IMG/VR virus record: IMGVR_UViG_3300009515_000257
Span: 1-39,278 of that record
DNA length: 39,278 nucleotides
DNA from: a virus
Direction: 5' to 3' (one strand)
Made by a program: the position numbers and the translations under genes. This document shows positions 6,934 through 13,726 of the stretch, piece by piece (position 1 is the stretch's first letter; each line of letters opens with the position of its first letter). Under the pieces are notes generated by a model. It was not told the origin of the DNA, did not search any database, and saw only the letters and a list, made by a program, of their open reading frames with translations.

Positions 6934-7100
6934 TGAGAATGGATGTTGATACAGCGATACTTATAGCCATCGTATCAGTATTTTTATTTGTGGGGATGCT
7001 AAAGTGTCACTCTACCATTGGGTTTTGTAAAAGGTATTTTAAAGATGTCCCCGTAAGCGAGTGCCTTTTCTCAGATCGGTACAAGTATGACGGAGACTAG
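6933..7100 (+). CDS. Small single-pass membrane protein
   Basis: 55 residues. One N-terminal hydrophobic segment (TAILIAIVSVFLFVGML, ~7-23), then a short Cys/Lys-rich tail (KCHSTIGFCKRYFKD). The ATG overlaps the preceding stop as TGATG. Too short for the usual gene-length cut-off but coupled on both sides. Function unknown. Confidence 0.55.
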   Translation: MRMDVDTAILIAIVSVFLFVGMLKCHSTIGFCKRYFKDVPVSECLFSDRYKYDGD

Positions 7101-7263
7101 GCAGTTTAAAAAGTATAGAAGCTGGGATATTGAGGAGCTGGAAGAAGCTTTAATGAACGTGCAGTTTAAATGGTTGGGCGGGCAATTAATTATTACAGTA
7201 TTCTCTGCCGCTCAAGAGGTTTGGATAAATGAACTATGGGAATATTTAGATGAAACCGAGTGA
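7087..7263 (+). CDS. Small hypothetical protein
   Basis: 58 residues starting TETRQFKKYRSWDIEELEEAL; acidic and likely helical, with WINELWEYL near the end. Overlaps its upstream neighbour by 14 nt and its downstream neighbour by 14 nt. No family recognised. Confidence 0.5.
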   Translation: MTETRQFKKYRSWDIEELEEALMNVQFKWLGGQLIITVFSAAQEVWINELWEYLDETE

Positions 7264-7486
7264 ATCACTGCAGCATTTTATGGATACGTACAAGGACTAT
7301 TCCCAGCTTGAACTGATCAAGGAGCTTAAGTCATTATCGGTGATGCTTGGGATTAAGACCCTTAGCGCCATGGACCTGGAGGAAGAGAATAAATTTTTAA
7401 AGGATTGTCTTATTAAACTGGCAATGGTCCACGATGAGGAAGAGAAACAGGCTATTGCCAATAGAATTTTGTTGAGGAAGGAATGA
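7250..7486 (+). CDS. Small helical hypothetical protein
   Basis: 78 residues, Leu/Glu/Lys-rich and probably coiled (LELIKELKSLSVMLGI ... DLEEENKFLKDCLIKLAMVHDEEEK). Ends in GAATGA, overlapping the helicase ATG by 4 nt. Coupling suggests it is made together with the helicase; a partner role is possible but unproven. Confidence 0.6.
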   Translation: MKPSESLQHFMDTYKDYSQLELIKELKSLSVMLGIKTLSAMDLEEENKFLKDCLIKLAMVHDEEEKQAIANRILLRKE

Positions 7487-9741
7487 AATATTTTTTAAAA
7501 CCATGGAAACACCAGCTAGAAGTAATAGAAAAAGCTGCTCTACTGCCGGGGTATGCTCTCTTTTGGGACATGGGCTGTTTAGGGAGAGACTCGATAATAT
7601 CAATTAATGCTAATGGTCGAGGTTTAAAATTAACAATAGAAGAACTTTACCGAAAATTTCACAGAGTAGAACTAGATCATAAAGAAAGAGGATTTAAGGG
7701 TAGCATTAGAGTTAGGAGCCTAAAAGAAGATCATACTGTTGGGCTAAATAGAATTCTAGATGTCTATAGGTCTGGAGAGAAAGAGGTTTATGAGCTTAAA
7801 GTTAAAAACCACACCCGCCTTAAGGTTACAGCTGAGCATAAGATTTTTACCAAACGCGGCTGGGTAGAAGCGCAGGATTTAAAAAAGAGCGATATGATAG
7901 CTTGTGATGATTTAACTAGGCACCAGAAAAAAGCTAAAAGAAAGGCAGTAAAAAAACCAAAGTATAATTTGGTAACAGTTGGGGCTTATCATCCATACGC
8001 GCATACTACAACGGTTCACGGAAATAAAAGAAAAAGGATTGAGAAGCATAGGGCAATTTATGAGATGCACCTTAATAAACTACCCGATCTAGAAGTATAT
8101 CAAGAATATACTGCCTCCCCTTCTTTAGCAGCAAGCTTAAATTTTGTTGATCCTTGCGAGTGGCACATTCACCACAAGGATCATAACCACAAAAACAATG
8201 ACATAAAAAATCTCCAAAAGATTTCTCCCAACGATCATTTTAAGCTACATGGTAATTATGACAACTTTGGGCACGGAAAAATAAAATGGCGGAGCTTTGA
8301 GTCGTTAACTTATGTCGGTGAAGAGATGACCTATGATATCTGCGCCGAATCTCCTTACAATAGTTTTGTGGCCAATGGTCTAGTAGTACATAATACCGGC
8401 AAGACGGCTACGGCTATCAACATCCTACGCCATAAGTATTTTCAAGTAGGCAGCATCCTTAAAACATTAGTGCTTTGCCCACCTGTGGTTAGAGAAAACT
8501 GGAAAAGAGAATTTAAGATGCACGCGGCTGAAGGTGTTTATAAACAGTGTCACGTCTTAGATGGGCCAGGCACCAAGCGCATAAAAAAATTTAAAGACCT
8601 GGGGTTTTGGCAAGATGCCCCAGATCAAACTAAGAGCAGGATCTTTATAACTAATTATGAATCACTGCAGATGAAAGAGCTGTTCCAGCTTTTGAAACAG
8701 TGGCAACCGGAGGTAATAGTAGCCGATGAATCCCAACGACTTAAGAACTTTAAAGCAAAAAGAACAAAGCTTGCGATCGAACTGGCGGATAAGGCCAAGT
8801 ATAAATACATTTTATCAGGGACTCCTATACTTAATACTCCTATGGATATATGGGCTCAGTTCCGTTTTCTTGACAGTGGCGCGAGCTTTGATAAAAATTT
8901 CTTTGCCTTTAGAGCGAAGTTTTTTATCGACCGCAATGCGGGAATGCCAAAGCAAAAATACTTCCCGAACTGGCAGCCCATCCCAGATCTCTCAGCCCGG
9001 TTCAATGCCAAAATTTACCGAAAAGCAAGCCGAGTTCTTAAAAAAGACTGCCTTGATCTCCCGCCCATCGTCCGCAAAAGATTCGAGATTGAAATGGGTG
9101 GGGAGCAAGCGTCCATGTATAAGCAAATGGCAAAATCCTACGTAGCCTATTTAAATGATAAAGCTTGCGTAGCGTCCATTGCGCTGACCAGGGGGCTAAG
9201 GCTCCAGCAGATTGCCAGCGGTTTTTTTATGGACGACGAGGAGAAAGAAAACCAGTTCGATAAGAATCCACGGATGGACCTGCTAAAAGAATTGGTGGAG
9301 GAGCTGACCAGGAACCACAAGGTTATCATTTGGTCTAGTTTTAAAAACAATCACCACCAGATTAGTCGGATGCTAGATACCATCGACCAAAAGGAGCATT
9401 GCATATTGATCGGTGGGATGACAGACAAAGCCCGTCAGCAGTCGATCGATGACTTTCAAACAGATGATACCTATAGAGTCATGGTTGCAAACCAACAAGC
9501 CGGTGGCGTTGGGGTTAACCTGACGGCGGCGGACTATATGATTTACTACAGTCGGAACTTCAGCCTAGAAGCTGACCTGCAGTCGGAAGCCCGCTGCCAC
9601 CGTGGCGGGAGCGAGATCCACCAGTCCATCACAAGAATAGACCTGGTGGCGAAAGATAGTATCGATGAGATTATACTCGATGCACTGGCGCGCAAAGAGA
9701 ACCTTGCGAATAATATTCTTAAGCTTAGGGAGTTGTTATGA
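7483..9741 (+). CDS. SNF2-family DEAD/DEAH helicase containing an intein
   Basis: 752 codons, of which 273 are intein. After splicing the host protein is ~479 residues, normal for a phage SNF2-like helicase. The extein begins MKYFLKPWKHQLEVIEKA (Q-motif region). Walker A (DMG-TGKTATA) is split after Gly31. Walker B is VIVADESQ (Asp at ~415), motif III SGTP (~446), and the C-terminal helicase domain has GGVGVNLTAADYMIYY and the arginine motif SEARCHRGG (~700). It would act as a DNA translocase in replication, recombination or transcription control. It is active only after splicing, since the intein separates the ATP-binding loop. ATG start with GAGGAAGGA upstream. It ends in ATGA with the next gene. 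Confidence 0.92.
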   Translation: MKYFLKPWKHQLEVIEKAALLPGYALFWDMGCLGRDSIISINANGRGLKLTIEELYRKFHRVELDHKERGFKGSIRVRSLKEDHTVGLNRILDVYRSGEKEVYELKVKNHTRLKVTAEHKIFTKRGWVEAQDLKKSDMIACDDLTRHQKKAKRKAVKKPKYNLVTVGAYHPYAHTTTVHGNKRKRIEKHRAIYEMHLNKLPDLEVYQEYTASPSLAASLNFVDPCEWHIHHKDHNHKNNDIKNLQKISPNDHFKLHGNYDNFGHGKIKWRSFESLTYVGEEMTYDICAESPYNSFVANGLVVHNTGKTATAINILRHKYFQVGSILKTLVLCPPVVRENWKREFKMHAAEGVYKQCHVLDGPGTKRIKKFKDLGFWQDAPDQTKSRIFITNYESLQMKELFQLLKQWQPEVIVADESQRLKNFKAKRTKLAIELADKAKYKYILSGTPILNTPMDIWAQFRFLDSGASFDKNFFAFRAKFFIDRNAGMPKQKYFPNWQPIPDLSARFNAKIYRKASRVLKKDCLDLPPIVRKRFEIEMGGEQASMYKQMAKSYVAYLNDKACVASIALTRGLRLQQIASGFFMDDEEKENQFDKNPRMDLLKELVEELTRNHKVIIWSSFKNNHHQISRMLDTIDQKEHCILIGGMTDKARQQSIDDFQTDDTYRVMVANQQAGGVGVNLTAADYMIYYSRNFSLEADLQSEARCHRGGSEIHQSITRIDLVAKDSIDEIILDALARKENLANNILKLRELL
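7576..8394 (+). mobile_element. HNH-type intein inserted in Walker A of the SNF2 helicase
   Basis: Residues 32-304 of the open frame. The first residue is Cys (CLGRDSIISIN, block A). Block B is KVTAEHKIFTKRGW with the TxxH histidine. An HNH nuclease lies at about residues 183-260 (RAIYEMHLNKLP ... HIHHKDHNHKNNDIKNL). Block F/G is YDICAESPYNSFVANGLVVHN, ending in His-Asn. The +1 extein residue is Thr305. All catalytic positions for splicing (Cys1, block B His, penultimate His, terminal Asn, +1 Thr) are present, so splicing should work. The insertion site, within DMG/TGKT, is a classical conserved target. Confidence 0.93.
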
Positions 9742-10379
9742 CCCTAGAGCTAAGGGGGCATATAGAATCCATAGATACCATCCCTAAATTATTGGATCAT
9801 CATCAAGCTGCTAAAAGGTGTAAATATGTTAGCGCAGAAACACTTCTTCGATATGCTAAAGAGGGATTAGCCCCTTGCGTTTGGGTGGAAGAAAATGGCC
9901 CATATTTTTTCGGTAAAGATATATCAAACTGGGTTAAAGATAACCTATTCTCCTTACAGGAAGGCAGGTCACTCAAAGCTTTATCCGTTTGTGTTGAAGG
10001 TGCTAAAGCTCCTTTAGAGGATATTCCACCAGATCTTTTAAGCATGGGCGAGATGCTTAGAATGGTTCCATGCCATAGCCAAATGTCTGGAGTTTATTTT
10101 TTAATAAAAGATTCAAAAGTCCAGTATGTGGGGCAGTCCAAAAATATTATGGCCAGGGTTGTTGCTCACACAGATAAAGATTTTGATAGAGCGTTTTATA
10201 TACGAGTGCCTTTGGGGGAGTTAAGTAATGTAGAGGGATTTTTGATAAAGCATTTGCGGCCTGAGTTAAATGGAGATGCTGGTCCTTCTAATAATAACGA
10301 AGTATCTGTAAGAAAATTTTTAAATATGGATGATGAGGATCAAAAAACAGATGTCCCTGAACATGACAAAGCTACATAA
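9738..10379 (+). CDS. GIY-YIG nuclease-domain protein with N-terminal helix-turn-helix
   Basis: 213 residues. The N-terminal ~75 residues resemble an excisionase/MerR-like winged helix (LLDHHQAAKRCKYVSAETLLRYAKEG ... PYFFGKDISNWVKDNL). From ~118 comes a GIY-YIG domain: SGVYFLIKDSKVQYVGQSKNIMARVVAH, then the catalytic Glu in LSNVEGFLIKHLRPELN. Unlike homing endonucleases of this class it has no NUMOD-type repeats. A role in recombination, repair or host DNA degradation is as likely as mobility. It overlaps the helicase stop (ATGA), implying coupled expression. An acidic tail follows the nuclease domain. Confidence 0.75.
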   Translation: MTLELRGHIESIDTIPKLLDHHQAAKRCKYVSAETLLRYAKEGLAPCVWVEENGPYFFGKDISNWVKDNLFSLQEGRSLKALSVCVEGAKAPLEDIPPDLLSMGEMLRMVPCHSQMSGVYFLIKDSKVQYVGQSKNIMARVVAHTDKDFDRAFYIRVPLGELSNVEGFLIKHLRPELNGDAGPSNNNEVSVRKFLNMDDEDQKTDVPEHDKAT

Positions 10380-10536
10380 AAGAACATGCGTTGCCCAAGT
10401 CCGTACAGAAGACCAATGCATTAGAGAGACATATGGAACGCTCTGTGATTGCCCCAAATGTGTAAATTTATGCGGCGGATGCTATGAACAAGAAGATTCG
10501 TGCACCTGCAATGGAGATGAAAAAACAGATGATTAG
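10363..10536 (+). CDS. Small cysteine-rich, zinc-ribbon-like protein
   Basis: 57 residues with nine Cys, most in the C-terminal half (CDCPKCVNLCGGCYEQEDSCTC), a spacing that fits one or two zinc sites. The start at 10363 (MTKLHKRTC) overlaps the GIY-YIG gene by 17 nt; an in-frame ATG at 10330 is the alternative and has no better Shine-Dalgarno. Overlaps the next gene by 8 nt. Function unknown. Confidence 0.5.
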   Translation: MTKLHKRTCVAQVRTEDQCIRETYGTLCDCPKCVNLCGGCYEQEDSCTCNGDEKTDD

Positions 10537-10774
10537 TGAACAGGAAATTTACGTACTCACTTTCCGTGATGGCAAATTTGTCATGTGGGCTAAAGACGCA
10601 GATACAGCATGTTTCGATATTGGTGAGGCCAAAACCTTCAACGCCGCTCATAAAGCATATTTCTTTAAGCGATCGGCACCTAATATGAGATTCTTTGAAG
10701 TAGAGCAGGCACACGTGCCACCAGTAATGCTTACTTTGGATGGGACAATAGATGAAACCAAGAGTCGTGACTAA
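10529..10774 (+). CDS. Hypothetical protein
   Basis: 81 residues from the ATG at 10529 (longer in-frame starts at 10484 and 10511 would overlap more of the Cys-rich gene). Beta-rich look: EIYVLTFRDGKFVMWAKDADTACFD ... NMRFFEVEQAHVPPVMLTLDG. No family recognised. Its 3' end overlaps the next gene by 23 nt. Confidence 0.5.
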   Translation: MISEQEIYVLTFRDGKFVMWAKDADTACFDIGEAKTFNAAHKAYFFKRSAPNMRFFEVEQAHVPPVMLTLDGTIDETKSRD

Positions 10775-11081
10775 CAGTTTAATAGCCAAGATGCTCAGGG
10801 TTCAGGCTATCACCCTGTACCCATTCATTTTAATTAATGAACCATGGAGTAGGCCAAGCCCCAAGCTGCTAAAGCATGAGATGGTTCACTACTGGCAGGT
10901 GGTCCACCATGGGTGGTTTAGGTTTTACTTGTCTTATATTTTTTACTACTGGGGCGGCAGGCTTAGGTATAAAAACCATGAGCAAGCCTACTATGATATT
11001 CCCTATGAGCTTGCGGCTTATACCCAGCAGGAGGGACCGTTGACCAAAGAAGAACAGACATTGCTAAAGAGGTGGCTATGA
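10752..11081 (+). CDS. Putative zinc metallopeptidase-like protein with HExxH motif
   Basis: 109 residues. The centre carries KHEMVHYWQ (His-Glu-x-x-His, residues ~41-45) and, about 40 residues on, YDIPYELAAY, whose Glu could be the third zinc ligand as in gluzincins. An aromatic hydrophobic segment (WFRFYLSYIFYYWGGRLRY) separates the two. The arrangement resembles small phage and bacterial proteins annotated only as HExxH-containing. Substrate unknown. Coupled to its neighbours by overlaps on both sides. Confidence 0.55.
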   Translation: MKPRVVTNSLIAKMLRVQAITLYPFILINEPWSRPSPKLLKHEMVHYWQVVHHGWFRFYLSYIFYYWGGRLRYKNHEQAYYDIPYELAAYTQQEGPLTKEEQTLLKRWL

Positions 11082-11371
11082 TTGACCAAGAGCTGGAAAA
11101 ACTGAAGCGGATACTGTTTAAATCCAAAGACCGCCAAGACTGGACCGACCGCGAAGCTTGGGTAAGGCGGGCTATAATGTGGAAGATCATGGCCATGGCG
11201 CTAATGCAGAATAACTCTGATGAAAATATACAAAAGCAGTACCAGCTTTTTATGCGCGCTGATCAGTTCCGCTCACCAACAGAAGCTGAGATGCAGAAAG
11301 TTTGCCCGGGGCTTTACCAGTTTATGCAAGCTCATCAGGAAAAATCTAAAATCGTGGTGGCCAAGTCATGA
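11078..11371 (+). CDS. Hypothetical helical protein
   Basis: 97 residues; the ATG at 11078 overlaps the preceding stop (ATGA) with AGAGGTGG upstream. Basic and helical N-terminal half (LEKLKRILFKSKDRQDWTDREAWVRRAI), then a Met-rich hydrophobic stretch. Ends ATGA with the next gene. No family recognised. Confidence 0.6.
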   Translation: MIDQELEKLKRILFKSKDRQDWTDREAWVRRAIMWKIMAMALMQNNSDENIQKQYQLFMRADQFRSPTEAEMQKVCPGLYQFMQAHQEKSKIVVAKS

Positions 11372-11676
11372 ATAGGCGAGATCTTATAAGGGGCATTGGG
11401 GCAGCGCTCTGCGCTGGTGTCACCCCCAAGTTTGTATCAGCGCTGGTTGATCCGATTGGGATCAGTGGCAAGCAGTCAGCCTATATTCAATTTAATGATG
11501 GGGATAGAATTGCTTTGAGTGGTATGCAAATAAGCATTGAGCAAAGAGTTATATTAATTGATTATCTTGAGCATAATATTTATCAGTCAGTTGGACCGCG
11601 AACAGCTACTGTTATATTCGAGGGGAAGCCTTTAAAGCATTGTTCTGAAGATGAAATTGCGATAGCTTTCAATTAG
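11368..11676 (+). CDS. Exported protein with Tat-type signal peptide
   Basis: 102 residues beginning MNRRDLIRGIGAALCAGVTP. Asn-Arg-Arg-Asp-Leu-Ile followed by a moderately hydrophobic, Ala/Gly-rich segment and a small-residue region ending VSA-L is the pattern of a twin-arginine signal peptide (family knowledge: S/T-R-R-x-F-L-K). The mature ~75 residues look beta-rich (YIQFNDGDRIALSGMQISIEQ) and have no recognised domain. Finding a folded-export signal in the early block of a phage is odd; superinfection exclusion or host-envelope change are possible roles. It is the last gene before promoter P2. Confidence 0.6.
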   Translation: MNRRDLIRGIGAALCAGVTPKFVSALVDPIGISGKQSAYIQFNDGDRIALSGMQISIEQRVILIDYLEHNIYQSVGPRTATVIFEGKPLKHCSEDEIAIAFN

Positions 11677-11679
11677 TGC

Positions 11680-11708
11680 TTGCACTTCCGCTAGCGCTCT
11701 GCTAACAA
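11680..11708 (+). promoter_or_regulatory. Promoter P2, near copy of P1
   Basis: TTGCAC (11680-11685), 17-bp spacer, TAACAA (11703-11708). CGCTAGCGCTCTGCTA (11689-11704) matches the P1 spacer in 15 of 16 positions at the same distance. It precedes the 11743 gene, whose GGAGG Shine-Dalgarno is nearby. Confidence 0.5.
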
Positions 11709-11742
11709 CAATACAACTTATTAATTTTGGAGGTATGACCAA

Positions 11743-12369
11743 GTGAAATTTTTTGAGAAAAAGACCAAGAACAAGGAACTGAAGCTAGACCGTGTGTCCA
11801 ATGATATCATCGACTTGCAAGGAAAAAAGCGGGAGCTTGAAATAGAGCTGGAGAATATGCAGCTCGATCTAAAAAACCAAAAGCGCTCCCAGGAAATGCA
11901 GCTGGAGGAAGAAAAGCATAGACACAAGCTTGCCATCGAAGCCAAGGACATTGAGGTTAAGCGCACCAAAGAGCAGGCTGAAGAAGACCGAAAGCTGCTG
12001 GAAGATAGACTAAGAAAAGAAGCCGAGCTAGAGCAGATCGAGCTAAAGGCAATGTCCAAGCTTCGTACCGAGCAAGCTATCGCCAAGGCGGAACACCAGG
12101 CTGCTAATAGGGTACTCGAGATCAAAGCGGAGATGGCGGAGCTGAAAAAGCAACATGCCGAGGAGCTGGCTAAGCAAAAAGCAAATTTGGTAAAGGAGCA
12201 CTATGGAAACCTTAGGGAAAATCTAGAATCCTTCCACAAGAACGGTAGCCAATCTACTCAGTTTATCCAGGAATTGGCACTAAAGATGATGGACAGGACT
12301 CCACCTCATGATTTTAGTGTGGGGGTAGATGTTAATGGACCTAAGCAGATAGAGTCTTCCGATGAGTAA
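11743..12369 (+). CDS. Long coiled-coil protein
   Basis: 208 residues, nearly all charged heptad-like helix from residue ~10 to ~160 (LDRVSNDIIDLQGKKRELEIELENM and on through QAANRVLEIKAEMAELKK). Rich in Glu, Lys, Leu and Ala. No enzymatic motif. GTG start at 11743 with GGAGG 10 nt upstream. First gene after P2. A scaffolding or DNA-bridging part in replication/recombination is possible by context, but coiled coils give no proof of function. Its 3' end overlaps the next gene by 8 nt. Confidence 0.65.
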   Translation: MKFFEKKTKNKELKLDRVSNDIIDLQGKKRELEIELENMQLDLKNQKRSQEMQLEEEKHRHKLAIEAKDIEVKRTKEQAEEDRKLLEDRLRKEAELEQIELKAMSKLRTEQAIAKAEHQAANRVLEIKAEMAELKKQHAEELAKQKANLVKEHYGNLRENLESFHKNGSQSTQFIQELALKMMDRTPPHDFSVGVDVNGPKQIESSDE

Positions 12370-12823
12370 TGACCCCTTTAATGAATTCGGTGAAAAGACC
12401 TATGAGCTTCCGCCAGGGATTGAGGAGGAGATGCGCAAGCAGCTCAAGGAGACTAAACGGAAGTTTGCGGAGACCTATGAGCTTCCGCCAGGGATTGAGG
12501 AGGAGATGCTTAAGAGTGATGATGCTAAGCTTCCGGTGTTCACAGATATTCATGTCACTGAAACTAAATACTCTAAAGTTAGTGGACGCCCTGCTGGATA
12601 TATGAAGGCTAAAGTTGAGATCATGGGCAAGCAGGAAGAGGTGGACAATTTTTGTGGAGCTTTGAGTAATGGAGCGGTGTTTAAAATTATCAGTGAAAAC
12701 TATAACCACGAAAAAGAAATAGTTGCCCTGAAAGAAGCCATAGCCGAACTCAAAGCGGAGATGAAAGATCCAGCGGCTAGTCTTAGGCGGGAAGTGGCAA
12801 CGTTTAACTTGTTGGAGGACTGA
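12362..12823 (+). CDS. Hypothetical protein with an internal exact duplication
   Basis: 153 residues. The segment TYELPPGIEEEM occurs twice, 25 residues apart, near the N-terminus and is identical at DNA level (see repeat). The rest is a beta-rich core (TDIHVTETKYSKVSGRPAGY) followed by a coiled segment (IVALKEAIAELKAEM). The duplicated PPGIEEEM stretch could be a short docking motif. No family recognised. ATG overlaps the previous gene by 8 nt. Confidence 0.65.
   Translation: MSNDPFNEFGEKTYELPPGIEEEMRKQLKETKRKFAETYELPPGIEEEMLKSDDAKLPVFTDIHVTETKYSKVSGRPAGYMKAKVEIMGKQEEVDNFCGALSNGAVFKIISENYNHEKEIVALKEAIAELKAEMKDPAASLRREVATFNLLED
12396..12509. repeat. Exact 39-bp direct repeat inside a gene
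   Basis: 12396-12434 and 12471-12509 are identical over 39 bp, offset by 75 bp (25 codons), so the reading frame is kept. Perfect identity at third positions points to a recent tandem duplication or to selection on copy number. Confidence 0.9.
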
Positions 12824-13234
12824 ATGATTTGCTTTGTAGAAGAGTCCCCCGATGGACTGGAGGATATTCACGGAAAATTGGGGGACTTTGTTTATTGTGA
12901 GGAAGAAGACGCGCTCTGGGTAGTTGCTAGGGATTGGTCTAAAACTGGAGAAGATTTAAAACTTGAGAAAGTTTATTTTGATGGTGCCAGCGTCAATAAT
13001 TTTGTCAAAGACCTTCTTTACCACCACGGTATGAAAGAAAATGGTGCGGGCAGCTACATGCTGGATACCGGCTCCATTGTCAAGCAGCTCTGCGAAATAA
13101 ATCAGGGGCTGAAAGAATCGCTAAAAGGATTCCAGGAGTCTAATAATGATTTGGTCATGGGATTTCATCGGTTAATAAAAGAACACCATAGTCTTAGAGG
13201 ACAGATCCAAAATCACAGTATTCTGGAGGAGTAA
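12824..13234 (+). CDS. Hypothetical protein
   Basis: 136 residues. N-terminal half beta-like and acidic (GKLGDFVYCEEEDALWVVARDW), C-terminal half a helical, Asn/Gln-rich stretch (LCEINQGLKESLKGFQES). ATG at 12824 with GGAGGA seven bases upstream. Part of the P2 block; six bases separate it from the next gene. No family recognised. Confidence 0.6.
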   Translation: MICFVEESPDGLEDIHGKLGDFVYCEEEDALWVVARDWSKTGEDLKLEKVYFDGASVNNFVKDLLYHHGMKENGAGSYMLDTGSIVKQLCEINQGLKESLKGFQESNNDLVMGFHRLIKEHHSLRGQIQNHSILEE

Positions 13235-13239
13235 AAATA

Positions 13240-13665
13240 ATGGAAGAATTTTTGGACAAGTGCCGCGAAGTCTGGGAACAAAAGGCAGTCGTGGACAACA
13301 TCAAAGACAGGCTTAAAGAGGAGTCGGGGAAGCTCGAGGGAATGAAAAAGGAGGTGATCAAAACCATGGAAGCTGCGGATCTGCAGAAGCAGCATATCCC
13401 AGGGTTTGGGACGATCTACCGCCAGGAGAAGTATAGCGTCAGGGTTCCAAAAGATCCCGATGCTAAGTGCCAGCTGTTCTCCTGGATATCCCGCCACAAG
13501 GGGGAGGACGTTCTGTTTAACATGCAGTCGATCCAGAGCCAGACTCTTAACTCCTTTTATAAAGAGGAGTTCGCTAACGCGGTGGAAGAGGGAAACATCG
13601 ACTTTAAAATTGACGGGCTATCGGAGCCGGAAGTTTACTACCAGCTGGGGATGAGAAAAGGTTGA
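13240..13665 (+). CDS. Hypothetical protein of replication block
   Basis: 141 residues. N-terminal coiled helix (EFLDKCREVWEQKAVVDNIKD ... MKKEVIKTMEAADLQ), then a globular part (IPGFGTIYRQEKYSVRVP ... DVLFNMQSIQSQTLNSFYK). This helix-then-globular layout, with Ser/Gln/Thr-Leu-Asn near the end, is seen in many phage proteins next to ssDNA-binding or recombination genes, none with a proven function known to me. A GGAGGAG lies just upstream. Its stop codon overlaps the -35 of P3. Confidence 0.6.
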   Translation: MEEFLDKCREVWEQKAVVDNIKDRLKEESGKLEGMKKEVIKTMEAADLQKQHIPGFGTIYRQEKYSVRVPKDPDAKCQLFSWISRHKGEDVLFNMQSIQSQTLNSFYKEEFANAVEEGNIDFKIDGLSEPEVYYQLGMRKG

Positions 13666-13690
13666 CTATCGCTATCAGTTCGGATAGCGT
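13662..13690 (+). promoter_or_regulatory. Promoter P3 with inverted repeat over the -10
   Basis: TTGACT (13662-13667), 17-bp spacer, TAGCGT (13685-13690). CGCTATC (13670-13676) and GATAGCG (13683-13689) form a 7-bp inverted repeat that covers the spacer and -10, as an operator would. It precedes the probable ssDNA-binding gene. Confidence 0.45.
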
Positions 13691-13726
13691 GATTTTAATA
13701 AGCACTAACAATGCAAGGAGATCGAA

